Part shown: positions 18,999 to 28,009 of the stretch, one piece after another
Position numbering within the stretch: position 1 is the stretch's first letter
Layout: every line of letters starts with the position of its first letter
NCBI RefSeq assembly: GCF_018986915.1
Contig: NZ_CP076723.1
Location: forward strand, 676,631-740,630
Reading direction: 5' to 3'
Length of the DNA stretch: 64,000 nt
From: Geomonas oryzisoli
Lineage (GTDB): Bacteria > Desulfobacterota > Desulfuromonadia > Geobacterales > Geobacteraceae
The notes under the pieces: generated by a model
Databases searched by the model: none
What the model was told of the DNA's origin: nothing
What the model saw: only the letters and a program-made list of their open reading frames with translations
Program-made: the position numbers and the translations under genes

Positions 18999-19520
18999 AT
19001 GACAGTCACCAGGCTCTTCACAAGGCTGGGCCTCGTCGCCCTGCTCGCGACGCTTTTCAGCGGCTGCAGCTACAGCCCGGTAATCCAGCACGGCCCTCTG
19101 GCCGGCGCCAACGGCGTCAACGTGGTGCTCTTCGCCAACAAGAGCTACCGCCCGGGCGTCGAGGCGGTCCTGGCCCGGGAGATGATCGATGAATTCAACT
19201 TCCGGACCGGCGGCAAGGTCCTTCCTGCGGACCGGGCGGAACTTGAACTCTCCGGCACGGTACTCTCCTACAACTCGGTGCCGGTCTCCTATACCGCCGC
19301 CGACGTGATCCGGGAGTACAACGCCATTCTTTCCGTCCAGGCCACCCTGCGCGACGTAAAGGCGCACAAGGTGCTCTGGAAGGGGGATGTCACCGAGCAG
19401 CAGGTTTACCCGGTGAACACGAACATCGCTCTGCAGCAGGATGCCGAGGAAGCGGCCATCGAGAAGATCAGCGGACGCATCTCCGAGCGGATCTGGCAGA
19501 AGCTCGGCGAGCGCTTCTAG
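18999..19520 (+). CDS. lptE: LPS-assembly lipoprotein LptE
   Basis: 173 residues with a lipoprotein signal (hydrophobic segment, then lipobox LFSGC, about Cys20). The mature part has the LptE pattern GVNVVLFANKSYRPGVE.VLAREMIDEF and ELSGTVLSY. LptE plugs the LptD barrel and guides LPS to the outer leaflet. The ATG follows GAGGAA; a GTG 15 bases upstream is less likely. The leuS-lptE-holA order is common in this lineage. A terminator follows at 19551. Confidence 0.88.
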   Translation: MTVTRLFTRLGLVALLATLFSGCSYSPVIQHGPLAGANGVNVVLFANKSYRPGVEAVLAREMIDEFNFRTGGKVLPADRAELELSGTVLSYNSVPVSYTAADVIREYNAILSVQATLRDVKAHKVLWKGDVTEQQVYPVNTNIALQQDAEEAAIEKISGRISERIWQKLGERF

Positions 19521-19550
19521 CGGCCTCGACAACAACAGCAAACATTGACG

Positions 19551-19587
19551 CCGCCCATTCAGCATCTGGCTGGTGGGCGGTTTTTTT
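19551..19587 (+). terminator. Rho-independent terminator after lptE
   Basis: Stem CCGCCCA/TGGGCGG (19551-19557 with 19574-19580) followed by seven T residues. holA starts 16 bases further on, so some transcription of holA may depend on read-through or another promoter. Confidence 0.85.
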
Positions 19588-19602
19588 GACGTGAGGTCAG
19601 TG

Positions 19603-20592
19603 ATGAAACCGGAAGAGTTCAACAAAGCGGTGGAAAAGGGTGAGCTGGCATCGCTGTACCTTCTGTACGGTGACGAGCCGTACCTCGTGGAGCGCGCCGT
19701 CAAGAAGCTGCTGGACCGGGCCGTGGATCCCGGTTTCCGCGACTTCAACCTGGATGTCTTCTACGGCAACGAATGCAAGGGTGAGGAGGTCTTCTCCGCC
19801 GCGCAAACCCTGCCCATGTTCGCGGACCGCCGCGTCGTGCTGGTGAAGAAGGGAGGTGACCTCTCGGCCCATGCCATGGAGGTTTTGCTTCCGTACCTGC
19901 AGGACCCGTCGCCGGGTACCTGTCTCATCCTGCAGGCCGAGAAGGTGGACGGACGCAAGAAGTTCTACGCCGACTTCAAAAAACGCGGTGAAGCCGTCGA
20001 GTTCAAGCGTCCCTACGAGAACCAGCTCGGCCCCTACGTGCGCGACGAAGTGCGTGCCGCCGGGAAGAAGATCGAGCCGGCCGCGGCGGAACTGCTCGCC
20101 TACCTGGTGGGGAACAACCTGCAGGAGCTGGTTTCCCAGATCGAGAAGCTGTGCACCTACTGCGGCAAGAAGGAGACGGTAGCGGTTGCCGACGTCAAGG
20201 CCATCGTCTCCGACACCAAGGTGGAGAGCGTCTTCGAGTTCACCGATGCCCTGGGCAGCAAGGAGTTGCCGCGGGCCTTGAAGATGCTCACCGCCCTGCT
20301 GCAGGACGGCGAGGCGCCTCTGCGCGTTTTGGGCGCCGTGGCGCGGCACTACCGCCAGCTCTGGCAGGTGCGCGAACTATTGGATCGCAAGGTGCCCCAG
20401 TCCGAGCTCGCCAAGGCATCCGGGATCAACCCCTATTTCCTGAACAAGGTCACGGCGCAGGCGAGGAACTACACGGTAGGGGAGCTGAAGCGGATTTTCG
20501 AGCGGATGTTGGAGCTGGACCTGGCTTTCAAGTCCGGCGGTCTGGAAGAGCCCCTGTTCGAGCGTTTCGTGATGGACGCCTGCAGGCGCTAG
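19603..20592 (+). CDS. holA: DNA polymerase III delta subunit
   Basis: 329 residues. The N-terminus (MKPEEFNKAVEKGELASLYLLYGDEPYLVERAV) is typical of HolA, the clamp-loader wrench that opens the beta clamp. The family signatures LVGNNLQELVSQIEKLCTY and GEAPLRVLGAVARHYRQLW are present. The ATG at 19603 is preceded by GAGGT; the longer frame start lies within the lptE terminator. Single-gene unit, convergent with rpsT. Confidence 0.94.
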   Translation: MKPEEFNKAVEKGELASLYLLYGDEPYLVERAVKKLLDRAVDPGFRDFNLDVFYGNECKGEEVFSAAQTLPMFADRRVVLVKKGGDLSAHAMEVLLPYLQDPSPGTCLILQAEKVDGRKKFYADFKKRGEAVEFKRPYENQLGPYVRDEVRAAGKKIEPAAAELLAYLVGNNLQELVSQIEKLCTYCGKKETVAVADVKAIVSDTKVESVFEFTDALGSKELPRALKMLTALLQDGEAPLRVLGAVARHYRQLWQVRELLDRKVPQSELAKASGINPYFLNKVTAQARNYTVGELKRIFERMLELDLAFKSGGLEEPLFERFVMDACRR

Positions 20593-20668
20593 GTACGATT
20601 ACCTCCCCCGGAGGGGGAGGGCCGGGGAGGGGGGCTTGTCCCTGCAGAGACAGGAAAGCACAAACTAG

Positions 20669-20700
20669 AAAAGGGAATCCCCGGTTGGGAATTCCCTTTT
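20669..20700. terminator. Bidirectional terminator between holA and rpsT
   Basis: AAAAGGGAAT pairs with ATTCCCTTTT across a 12-base loop, giving T tracts on both strands. It serves the convergent holA and rpsT genes. Confidence 0.88.
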
Positions 20701-20725
20701 TGCTTTCATGTAATCCGCTACCGGA

Positions 20726-20989
20726 CTAGGCCAGGGTGTTGACCAGTTTGGTGAGGCGGGAAACGTTCCTGGAAGCGTTGGAGGAGTGGATGATCCCCTT
20801 GGTTGCGGCACCGTCGATGACCGGGATAGCAGCAGCCAGAGCAGCCTTTGCAGCATCCTGATCCTTGGTGGCAACCGCTTCGCGGACGCGCTTGATGAAA
20901 GTGCGCAGGGTAGAACGCTCGTGCTTGTTGCGCTCAGTCCTCTTTGCGGTCTGCTTGATCCTCTTCATTGCCGATTTATGATTTGCCAA
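20726..20989 (-). CDS. rpsT: 30S ribosomal protein S20
   Basis: 87 residues: [20 protein letters not shown], Lys/Arg-rich, all-helical S20 sequence with [11 protein letters not shown] near the end. It binds 16S rRNA helices at the base of the 30S subunit. GGAGGTGCA precedes the ATG. Monocistronic, facing holA with a shared terminator. Confidence 0.98.
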   Translation of the reverse strand: MANHKSAMKRIKQTAKRTERNKHERSTLRTFIKRVREAVATKDQDAAKAALAAAIPVIDGAATKGIIHSSNASRNVSRLTKLVNTLA

Positions 20990-21334
20990 ACTGCACCTCC
21001 GGGTATTTTAAAAATGTAGCTTTTAGGTTTTTTGGAAAGAGGAATTATATAACACCCGGGCGGCGATGAGTCAAGCACAAATCCGCCCGCAGCCGAAAAT
21101 ACTTCCCGCCACGCGAACAGGGAACCATACCATTGTTTTTTCAGCAAAGCCAGCAAAAACTGCCGTCCAGGTAGCTCCACCTCGCCCCCGTCGGCCCCTC
21201 CGCCCCCCTCGCTGTGTTCCACCAGTTCCACCCTGTCTCCCCTGTCCACCGCATCCCCGGCTTGACATTCGACTTTTTGAATACTATTCTGCCTTACCAT
21301 CAGAACCGTTGCCCATCACACCGGAGGGAAAAGC
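20990..21334. other. Gap between rpsT and the methyltransferase
   Basis: No gene supported. The left part holds the rpsT leader (AT-rich at 21003-21053). About 21173-21265 is pyrimidine-rich with TTCCACCAGTTCCACC-like repeats resembling those at 16395-16432, a short dispersed family. Confidence 0.6.
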
Positions 21335-21964
21335 ATGCAAACAGACAACAGGCGCGATTTCGATGCCGTAGCCGAACAATGGGACCAGGAGCCGCGCCGT
21401 CTGAAACTGGCGCAGGATGTCGTGGCGGCGCTCCGAAAGGCTCTTCCTCTCACGTCGAACATGGCGGCATTGGACTACGGTTGCGGCAGTGGCCTCGTCA
21501 CACTTGGACTGCAGCCCTTCGTCGGCCGTATCACCGGGGCCGACAGCTCGCAGGGCATGCTGGACGTCCTCGACAAGAAGATCCAGGCTGAAGCTCTGCT
21601 CAACGTCTCCACTTTATTGCTCGACCTCGAGCAGCAGCGCCTGGAAGGGAGCTTTGACCTCATCGTGAGCAGCATGACCCTGCACCACGTCCAGGACGTC
21701 CCATCCCTGATCGCCACCCTGGCCAAGGCCCTGAAGCCTGGCGGCTGGCTCGCCCTGGCCGACTTGGAAAGCGAGGACGGCCGCTTCCACGACGACCCCA
21801 CCGGGGTCCTGCATCACGGCTTCTCCCGCGAATTCCTCACCGGCGAGTTTGCCGCCAACGGTCTTGCCGATGTCGCCGTCGTAACGGCAGCCGCCATCGA
21901 CAAGCCGGGAGCCGACGGCACCCCCCGCCGCTACCCCGTCCTCCTCTGCGTCGGCCACAAGTAA
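21335..21964 (+). CDS. Class I SAM-dependent methyltransferase
   Basis: 209 residues. SAM motif I is LDYGCGSGLVTL (about 46-57), then the acidic residue in ITGADSSQGML and a motif-IV-like stretch DLIVSSMTLHHVQDV. It looks like a UbiE/Methyltransf_11 small-molecule methylase; the substrate is unknown. The ATG follows a GGAGGG site (21323-21328). Monocistronic, with hairpins downstream. Confidence 0.88.
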   Translation: MQTDNRRDFDAVAEQWDQEPRRLKLAQDVVAALRKALPLTSNMAALDYGCGSGLVTLGLQPFVGRITGADSSQGMLDVLDKKIQAEALLNVSTLLLDLEQQRLEGSFDLIVSSMTLHHVQDVPSLIATLAKALKPGGWLALADLESEDGRFHDDPTGVLHHGFSREFLTGEFAANGLADVAVVTAAAIDKPGADGTPRRYPVLLCVGHK

Positions 21965-22020
21965 TCCGTTCGGCGCCGCAAAGCCGGGCCCATTGTCCCA
22001 CGAAGCGCCGCTCGAGACCC

Positions 22021-22053
22021 CGCGTCCCCCCCTTGTCACAGGGGGGGGACGCG
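22021..22053. repeat. C/G-run hairpin
   Basis: CGCGTCCCCCC pairs with a G-run ending GACGCG. It belongs to the G/C-run palindromes also seen near 16300, 20605 and 31200. Confidence 0.6.
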
Positions 22054-22082
22054 GGGGATTTGCCTGTAGACCACCCGCAAAA

Positions 22083-22110
22083 AAAGCCCCCCTCTCACGA
22101 GGGGGGCTTT
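22083..22110. terminator. Terminator between the methyltransferase and cytochrome genes
   Basis: Perfect 12-bp stem AAAGCCCCCCTC/GAGGGGGGCTTT with a TCAC loop. It lies between two convergent genes and could act both ways, although the T tracts are short. Confidence 0.75.
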
Positions 22111-22145
22111 CCTGTCTCAGCAACTTGTAGCCGCGGTCGTCGCCG

Positions 22146-23537
22146 CTACCAATCTTCCTTCTGCTTTTGCGCCAGTTTCTCCATGAACAGTTCCGGAGAG
22201 GTCAGCTTCAGGATCTCCTTGTCGCCGTATCCAAGGTCCTTGAAATTCAGCACGCCGTTGGGGGCATGGCAGTTGGCGCAGTAGAGAGCCTTGCTCTTGG
22301 TCACCAGGTGGTTGCTCCCGAAATAGATGGTCTGCCATCCCGGCACCGCCTCCTTGGCGATCTTTTCCGGGTTCTTGAGCCCCAGGGTCTTCGCTGCCGA
22401 GAGGACGCCGGCCCGGGTGTTGCCGTCGGACATCGGCTGGGCGAAATCCATGGAGAGCAACTCGCCGGTCTGCTTGTTGTAGTACGCCTTGCCCTGGAAG
22501 ATCTTGAACGGCGTGATCTTGCTCTTGCCGTCCTTCTTGCTCCCTTTCGGGCCGATGAAGTGCGGCGTGTTCTTCACCGTGCCGTTGTACCAGGCGTAAA
22601 CCGGGGTGGTCTCGTTGGCTTCCTTCTTCAGCGTGGTCGGTTCATAGAACTTGTCCGGCGTCTGCTCCCACACGGTGAAGTCCTTGGCGAAGGCGCCGCC
22701 GGTGCGCGGGATGTGGCAGGTCTGGCAGGCGATTTTGGCGCAGTGACGGTTGAGGTCGGCATCCTTGTGCGGTTTCACGCCATGGCACGAGGTGTCGGAG
22801 CAGGAGACGAACAGGCCGTCGTTGGCCCAGTTGTTGGGGTCGTGCCCGGTCGGCATCTTGTGGTTCTTCGCCTTGTGGCAGTCGACGCAGACCATGCCTT
22901 TGGCCGCGTGGGCATCGGTGTCCTTGGTGAAGGTGAAGCCGCGCTTGACGATGACGCCGCCGCCGGCCGCTTCATGGCAGACCATGCAGTTCTTGACGGT
23001 CGGCTTGCCGATGGCGAGGGCTGCCTTGGTGCTGCGGTCCTGCCCCATCACCACTTCCCCCTTCTCGTTCTTGAACGGCTTTCTCTGCCTGAAGTCGTAG
23101 TCGGTGGAATGGCAGACCAGGCAGTCCACGGCAGCCTCGGCCGCGGCGCCGGTGCTGCCGACATCTGAGAGATGGTTGCCGGGGTGGCAGGTGTTACAGC
23201 CGGAGAACTTGCTCTTGCCGGTCACCGGGCTTTTGGGAATCTCCTTCAGGTTGTTGACGATGTCGTTGCCGTTGCACATGACGTAGATGCGGTTCTTCAT
23301 CCCGTACTCTTGCTTGGGGTTGAGCCCGTCCACGTTGGTCACCTTGGAGGCGTGCTTCCAGTGCACGGTGTCCAGGAACCCTTTGGCGCTGCCGGGGTGG
23401 CACTCCTCGCAGGTCTCAGATCCTTTGTAGCCGCTTTTCTCGATCGACTCCTTGCCGGGATGCACCCCTGCAGCCAGGGCAGTGGTAGCTGCCAAGGCAA
23501 GACCGAGCACTGCCGCTGTGATGCTTTTCTTGGTCAT
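22146..23537 (-). CDS. Exported octaheme c-type cytochrome
   Basis: 463 residues with a Sec signal (TAAVLGLALAATTALAAG). Eight haem sites: CEECH, CNTCH, CLVCH, CMVCH, CVDCH, CSDTSCH (a CX4CH variant), CQTCH and CANCH. Haem spacing and a long C-terminal segment between haems 7 and 8 parallel the neighbouring cytochrome, so the two look like distant paralogues. Probably periplasmic or outer-membrane-associated. A terminator and 260 bases separate it from the upstream cytochrome, so it may have its own promoter. Neither the electron donor nor the acceptor is visible. Confidence 0.88.
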   Translation of the reverse strand: MTKKSITAAVLGLALAATTALAAGVHPGKESIEKSGYKGSETCEECHPGSAKGFLDTVHWKHASKVTNVDGLNPKQEYGMKNRIYVMCNGNDIVNNLKEIPKSPVTGKSKFSGCNTCHPGNHLSDVGSTGAAAEAAVDCLVCHSTDYDFRQRKPFKNEKGEVVMGQDRSTKAALAIGKPTVKNCMVCHEAAGGGVIVKRGFTFTKDTDAHAAKGMVCVDCHKAKNHKMPTGHDPNNWANDGLFVSCSDTSCHGVKPHKDADLNRHCAKIACQTCHIPRTGGAFAKDFTVWEQTPDKFYEPTTLKKEANETTPVYAWYNGTVKNTPHFIGPKGSKKDGKSKITPFKIFQGKAYYNKQTGELLSMDFAQPMSDGNTRAGVLSAAKTLGLKNPEKIAKEAVPGWQTIYFGSNHLVTKSKALYCANCHAPNGVLNFKDLGYGDKEILKLTSPELFMEKLAQKQKEDW

Positions 23538-23755
23538 TGAAGCCCCTCCTGTTCTCTGTGGTAGCGTGTTCGTTGTACTTGGATTGTATCGGCAGAACGT
23601 GACAATAGTTTAGTGCTTTGCCGAGGTATGTCGAGTGACTGCAGGATAGTATTTTCCGGCGGAGGCAGTGGCAATATGCGCATCGCTGTGAGCTGGCGCT
23701 GTCGGCAGCAGGCATCGTTCATTGAGAGACCCAGCACTAGGTTGTCTCCAACGGG

Positions 23756-23783
23756 AAAAGGGGCGGAATGATCCGCCCCTTCT
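23756..23783 (-). terminator. Terminator after the octaheme cytochrome
   Basis: On the minus strand AAGGGGCGGA pairs with TCCGCCCCTT across TCAT, followed by TT. It directly follows the stop of the gene at 23798. Confidence 0.8.
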
Positions 23784-23797
23784 CTGCTGCCGTCGTC

Positions 23798-25255
23798 TTA
23801 CTTCTTGGCCACCTTTTTGGAGGCTTTTGCGAACCTGCCGCCTTTTTGCATCGGGTCGCCCTTGTAGCCGAGCGCCTTCCAGTCCAGACGGTTGCCACCC
23901 ATGTGGCACTCACCGCACTGCAGCGCCTCTTCCTTGGGAGCCACCTCGTGCTGAGCGGCGATGTAGGCCACCGTGTTCACGAACTGGTACTTGCCGCTGT
24001 AGGGGAGACCGGTCCCTTCGGCGCCCAGGCGGCACGCCTTATCCCAGTCGTAGTCGACCCACAGCGATTTGTACTGCTGGAAGATGATCAGGTTCTTGAA
24101 CTTCGCGTCCATCGGCTGGTCGCCCTTGTAGAGCTTGTACGGGTAGATCTTGGACTTCTGGTCCTTGATGTCGCCGACCGGGCGCATCATCACCACCGGC
24201 TTGGTCGGATCCTTCACCTTGTCGCCCACCATGTAGCGCTCGACCATGCCGCTGTTCCAGGCGTACACCGGCTTCACGTTCATGCCCCACACGAAGGTTC
24301 CCTTGTGCTTGGCGTAGGTTTCCTTGTCGAACTGCTCCTCGGCGGTGATGTTCTTGCCCACATCGGACCACTTCCATGCCATTTTGGTGGCCTGCCCTTT
24401 GGCGAAGAACGGGATGTGGCAGGTCTGGCAGGCGACGGTGGCGAGGTGCCTGTTGATCAGCGCGCCGTTTTTCGCTTTCTGGTGCGGCGCCTTGGCGCCG
24501 GAATGACACTGCTCGCAGTTAACGCGGGTGTCGTAGTGGGCCATCATGCTCGAAGCGCCGCCGATCTTGTGATTCTTGGTTACGTGGCAGCTCTGGCAGC
24601 TCATGTCCTGGCCGCCGCTTTCCTTGCTCCCCATGTGCACGTCCTGGGACTTCTTGGTCTTCTCCAGGGTGGAGTCGAGGCCCGCGTTCTTGACGGCATC
24701 GCCGCCGCCGCCGAAGAAGTGGCAGGCGCCGCAGTTCTTGCGGGTCGGGAGGCCGACGCTCTGGGCGGCGACGTTCAGGTCCATGGCCTTCTTGTCGATG
24801 CTCTTCTTGTCGATGTCGCAGCCCACGGTGGCCCTGGTGTAGTTCCCTTTCTGGGCGTGGCAGATCAGGCAGTCGACCTTGCCCTTGTCGGTGAAGTCGA
24901 AGTCGGTGCGGGTCCAGCCGTATCCTGCGTGGCACTTGCCGCAGGATTCGTGCACCACCCCGTCCTTGCCCCCCTGGATCGAGGTGCAAAAGGAGTTGAT
25001 CATGTTGGACTTGCCGTACTTCTTGGTGCTTTTCTCCATCCCCTTGACCATGTTGGGCGTACCGGCCCAGGTCCAGTGGGTAGTCTTCATGAAGTCAGCC
25101 GCCTGCTGCTCGTGGCACTCCAGGCAGACCTTGGTGACTTCGGTGCCGCTTTTAAACGGACCCTTTACGAATTCGGAATGGTCCACCGCCGCCATCCCCT
25201 GCGCGGCCGTCGCCAGAAGCGCGATCCCCGCCAAAATTCCCAGAATACCTTTCAT
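23798..25255 (-). CDS. Octaheme cytochrome of the tetrathionate-reductase (OTR) type
   Basis: 485 residues with signal peptide (MKGILGILAGIALLATAAQGMA). Eight CXXCH sites: CLECH, CGKCH, CLICH, CGACH, CQSCH, CEQCH, CQTCH, CGECH. Order, length and the long haem-free stretch before the last site fit octaheme tetrathionate reductase (OTR)-like proteins, which in vitro reduce tetrathionate, nitrite or hydroxylamine. Whether the active-site Lys is conserved cannot be told without alignment. It has its own candidate promoter (25314-25344). The Lys-rich C-terminal tail (ASKKVAKK) is odd. Confidence 0.85.
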   Translation of the reverse strand: MKGILGILAGIALLATAAQGMAAVDHSEFVKGPFKSGTEVTKVCLECHEQQAADFMKTTHWTWAGTPNMVKGMEKSTKKYGKSNMINSFCTSIQGGKDGVVHESCGKCHAGYGWTRTDFDFTDKGKVDCLICHAQKGNYTRATVGCDIDKKSIDKKAMDLNVAAQSVGLPTRKNCGACHFFGGGGDAVKNAGLDSTLEKTKKSQDVHMGSKESGGQDMSCQSCHVTKNHKIGGASSMMAHYDTRVNCEQCHSGAKAPHQKAKNGALINRHLATVACQTCHIPFFAKGQATKMAWKWSDVGKNITAEEQFDKETYAKHKGTFVWGMNVKPVYAWNSGMVERYMVGDKVKDPTKPVVMMRPVGDIKDQKSKIYPYKLYKGDQPMDAKFKNLIIFQQYKSLWVDYDWDKACRLGAEGTGLPYSGKYQFVNTVAYIAAQHEVAPKEEALQCGECHMGGNRLDWKALGYKGDPMQKGGRFAKASKKVAKK

Positions 25256-25313
25256 TCAACAACCTCCCGTAGTGAATCGGCTTGCGCCGCTTGCAGTAAT
25301 ATCTAAGCCTTCA

Positions 25314-25344
25314 TATATACCGAAAACAAGATGTAAAAAGTCAA
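25314..25344 (-). promoter_or_regulatory. Candidate promoter of the OTR-type cytochrome
   Basis: Minus-strand TTGACT (25344-25339) and TATATA/GTATAT near 25320-25314, spacer 18-19. It starts right at the T tract of the preceding terminator, supporting separate transcription. Confidence 0.45.
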
Positions 25345-25378
25345 AAAAGAAGCGCTGCAATCGTGAAATCTACAGCGC
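25343..25378 (-). terminator. Terminator after the small exported protein gene
   Basis: On the minus strand GCGCTG pairs with CAGCGC across 15 bases, followed by TTCTTTTTT. Confidence 0.8.
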
Positions 25379-25402
25379 GACCTACGCGGAACCGGACCCG
25401 GC

Positions 25403-25732
25403 CTAACAGCCTGCGGTCTTCCTGAACAGTTTGGAGAGATTCTTGCCGTCGATCACCTCGTACTTGCAGCGGATCTCGTCGCCCTCGACGATGCGGTGAT
25501 CCTTGAATTTGTCCAGGGTGAGTTCGTCTTCCACCGTGATCACCACGAGCTGCTCGGTCTTGTTGTCCTTCAGCGTGGCGGTGGCGGTTTTGGCGTCCTT
25601 GCCGGCGATCTCGATCTTGGTGATGACGCCGACCATCTTGATCTCTTCGCCGGCGCTGGCGACGCTGCCGAAGCAGAAGATGGTGAGCGCTGCCACTGCT
25701 ACCAGGACCATTACCGAAACTGCTTTTTTCAT
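25403..25732 (-). CDS. Small exported protein of the cytochrome cluster
   Basis: 109 residues with a clear signal peptide (MKKAVSVMVLVAVAALTIFCFGSVASA). The mature ~82 residues look like a small beta-rich domain (KMVGVITKIEIAGKD...QLVVITVEDELTL...GDEIRCKYEV) ending in Cys. No haem motif and no family recognised; it may be an OB-like periplasmic accessory. It lies between the porin and the OTR-type cytochrome in the same direction, with a hairpin upstream and a terminator downstream. Confidence 0.75.
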   Translation of the reverse strand: MKKAVSVMVLVAVAALTIFCFGSVASAGEEIKMVGVITKIEIAGKDAKTATATLKDNKTEQLVVITVEDELTLDKFKDHRIVEGDEIRCKYEVIDGKNLSKLFRKTAGC

Positions 25733-25753
25733 CTTCTTTCTCCTTTTGGGGGT

Positions 25754-25779
25754 GGGGTGGCAGCATCGGCTGCCACCCC
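25754..25779 (-). terminator. Hairpin between the porin and small exported protein
   Basis: Perfect 11-bp stem (GGGGTGGCAGC with its complement) and a 4-base loop, but no T tract. It may be a transcript-stability or attenuation hairpin that sets different expression of the porin and downstream genes. Confidence 0.55.
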
Positions 25780-25812
25780 GCTTTGCGCTGTACCGCGTCT
25801 GCGATACGGGTT

Positions 25813-27549
25813 CTAGAACTTCACTTCGAAGGTCGCGTAGATGTCACGCGCATACTTCACCGGGGTCAGCATCATCATGCGGTTGTTGACCTCGGAGATT
25901 TTGACCGGAGCGCCTACCCAGTTGTTGCTCCCGGTGTAGTCGAAGTCGTACCACTGGAAGCCGACCCTGAAGAAGGCCTTGGAGAGGAAGGAGGAAACCG
26001 GCTTGGAGTCCAGTTCCTGGATCAGGTAGCCTTCGTACACGTTGCCGCGGGTCCCAAGCTTGGTGGTCCACATGTCGTCGGCCGCCGGGGCGAAGGTGAT
26101 CCAGTTCTTGGAGCCGTGGTTGTACTCGACACCGATCTTGGTCTTGGTCGGGGTGTAGTCGTAGCGGGCGCCGACGTAGGCGGCCCAGCCGGTCTTGGTG
26201 CTCGGTGCTTCCGGATTGAAGAACCCGCCGGTCATGAGGCCCTGGAAGCCGGCCTGTGCGGAGACGTTGTCGTTGGGATGGGCCACGCTCATGCCGACGT
26301 CGCCGAAGAAGTTCAGGTTACCCGGGCCGACCTTCTTGATGGTGCTCATGGCGCCAGCGCCGTACCAGTCGATGGCACCGAGGTCGGTGGACGGGTAGGT
26401 GTTGCCGAAGGCGGTGTCCTTCATGGCCGGGAAGTCGAAGATGTTGAAGCCGCGGTTGTACTGCAGCCAGATGCGCAGCGGGTCGGTATCGATCGGGATG
26501 ATGGCGAGACCCAGCATGTCGGTGTCTTTGAGGTTGTTGGTGGGGTTCTCGAACCCGCCCTCGAAGCCGCGGCCGTAGCAGATCTTGGCGTATGCGCCCG
26601 GGAGCCCATCGATGTCGGGGGCCCAGCCGATGGTCATGCCGTCAAAGGCGTAATCAACCAGCAGTGCCGGGGTGCCGCCGTTGCCGGGGCGCTCGTTGTT
26701 GGTGCGCAGGTTGCTCGGTGCCCCATCGGTGGAGGGACGGCGACCGACGGAGAACCAGATCGGCTGGTCGGCGATGTTGCTCCAGGTGGCGTAGGCGCGG
26801 TCCACGTTCAGCAGGCTGCTGGAGGGGACGTGACCCAGGGTGCCGTCGAAGGTGCCGACGCGGTCGGCGAAGAACGGGGTGCCGCCGTTGTTGGTGACGG
26901 CGTTGTCATCCTGGGAACCGAATACCTTGTAGGCGAGCAGGCGGACGTTGACGGTCACGTCCTTGGTGGCCTTGGCGTGCATGTTGATGCCGAGGCGGTT
27001 GGTGTAGAGGGTGTCGTTGTTGGGTTTGTACGAGGGAACCTGGGCGGCGAAGGCGCCAAGCCCGCCCAGCATCTGCTGGGTGGCCGGGTTCTGGAGGAAT
27101 TGTCCCGCCTGGGAGAAGGTCCTGACGTTGGACATGTTGTTGGAGAAGTTCATCAGGCCGTTGAGCATCGCCGCGTTCATGCCGGATCCGGCGGGGCCGG
27201 TCGGGTCGGCGAAGAAGGCGGACTGCAGCTGGTTGGCTGCGTTGGTGAAGGTGCCGTTGGCATCGGTGTAGCCGACGGTGCGGCCGTTCAGGTTGTCGAG
27301 CCTGAAGCGGTAGTCGCCACCGATGGTGAGCCACTTGCCGAGAGACTTCTCTTCGATCTTGTCGACCTTACGGGTCAGATCCTCGATCTTCTTCTGATCG
27401 GAGCCCTTCTGCTGCTCCTCGAGCTTCTGCACCTTTTTGGTGAGCTCATCGATCTTCTTCTGCATCTCCTGATCGTCTGCCTGCGCCACGACGGGGGTCG
27501 CCAGGGCACAGACGGCGGCGCCAATCAACAGCTTCTCCAGTTTTCTCAT
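25813..27549 (-). CDS. DUF3373-type outer-membrane porin
   Basis: 578 residues. Signal peptide (LLIGAAVCALATPVVAQA), then a coiled-coil stalk (about residues 27-70, MQKKIDELTKKVQKLEE), then a long beta-barrel region with alternating aromatic strands (WLTIGGDYRFRLDNL; WAAYVGARYDYTPTKTKIGVEY) ending in a C-terminal Phe (YATFEVKF), the barrel-assembly signal. DUF3373 porins are abundant in Geobacter. Beside two octaheme cytochromes it could house an electron conduit across the outer membrane, as in Pcc complexes, or only serve substrate entry (inference). Confidence 0.85.
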   Translation of the reverse strand: MRKLEKLLIGAAVCALATPVVAQADDQEMQKKIDELTKKVQKLEEQQKGSDQKKIEDLTRKVDKIEEKSLGKWLTIGGDYRFRLDNLNGRTVGYTDANGTFTNAANQLQSAFFADPTGPAGSGMNAAMLNGLMNFSNNMSNVRTFSQAGQFLQNPATQQMLGGLGAFAAQVPSYKPNNDTLYTNRLGINMHAKATKDVTVNVRLLAYKVFGSQDDNAVTNNGGTPFFADRVGTFDGTLGHVPSSSLLNVDRAYATWSNIADQPIWFSVGRRPSTDGAPSNLRTNNERPGNGGTPALLVDYAFDGMTIGWAPDIDGLPGAYAKICYGRGFEGGFENPTNNLKDTDMLGLAIIPIDTDPLRIWLQYNRGFNIFDFPAMKDTAFGNTYPSTDLGAIDWYGAGAMSTIKKVGPGNLNFFGDVGMSVAHPNDNVSAQAGFQGLMTGGFFNPEAPSTKTGWAAYVGARYDYTPTKTKIGVEYNHGSKNWITFAPAADDMWTTKLGTRGNVYEGYLIQELDSKPVSSFLSKAFFRVGFQWYDFDYTGSNNWVGAPVKISEVNNRMMMLTPVKYARDIYATFEVKF

Positions 27550-28009
27550 TCACTTCTCCTTTTTGTTTCGCTGGTTTTTACACCAACCTTCGGTCGAAGA
27601 TTATTCCATCGGCACGTCGGCGTACCGGTGCAACTCATTAAATGCTGGGCGTTACTGCTCTAATCGGCGTATTCACCGGTAGTTTTAGGGAAAATGTGTT
27701 GGTTTGGAATTTTATAATAGAAACGAGGTGCCCTAGTCGTTAAAAGTATTTAGCTTTTGGAGAGGTGATGTGTCTGGGCGGACTTGTGACGCCGGCCCGG
27801 AGGGCGGTCATCCTAATGAGTCTTATAGATCTTCATGACGCCATATGTCAATATCTTTTTTATTGCATATATCGGTAGGTCAATGATTTATCTGGGTTAA
27901 TGTTGGTTGTCGACTGGGAGGCTGCTGGGGCGGCGGGGCAGCTAATAGGTGTTGACTGCAAGCGCCCAATTTTCGTACTATTCAACCATTTAACCATCAG
28001 GATATAGAC
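27550..28009. other. Divergent gap between the porin and miaB
   Basis: No gene supported in about 460 bases. On the minus strand a strong AAGGAG site precedes the porin ATG, and two ACCGGT-containing near-repeats lie at about 27622-27629 and 27674-27681. The part nearer miaB is AT-rich (27835-27900). I looked for a GEMM-type (cyclic dinucleotide) riboswitch, which can precede cytochrome genes in this group, and saw none. Confidence 0.55.

Noticed and set aside
27550..28009. Cyclic dinucleotide (GEMM) riboswitch upstream of the porin
   Set aside because: No GEMM core or receptor-helix pattern seen by eye on either strand.
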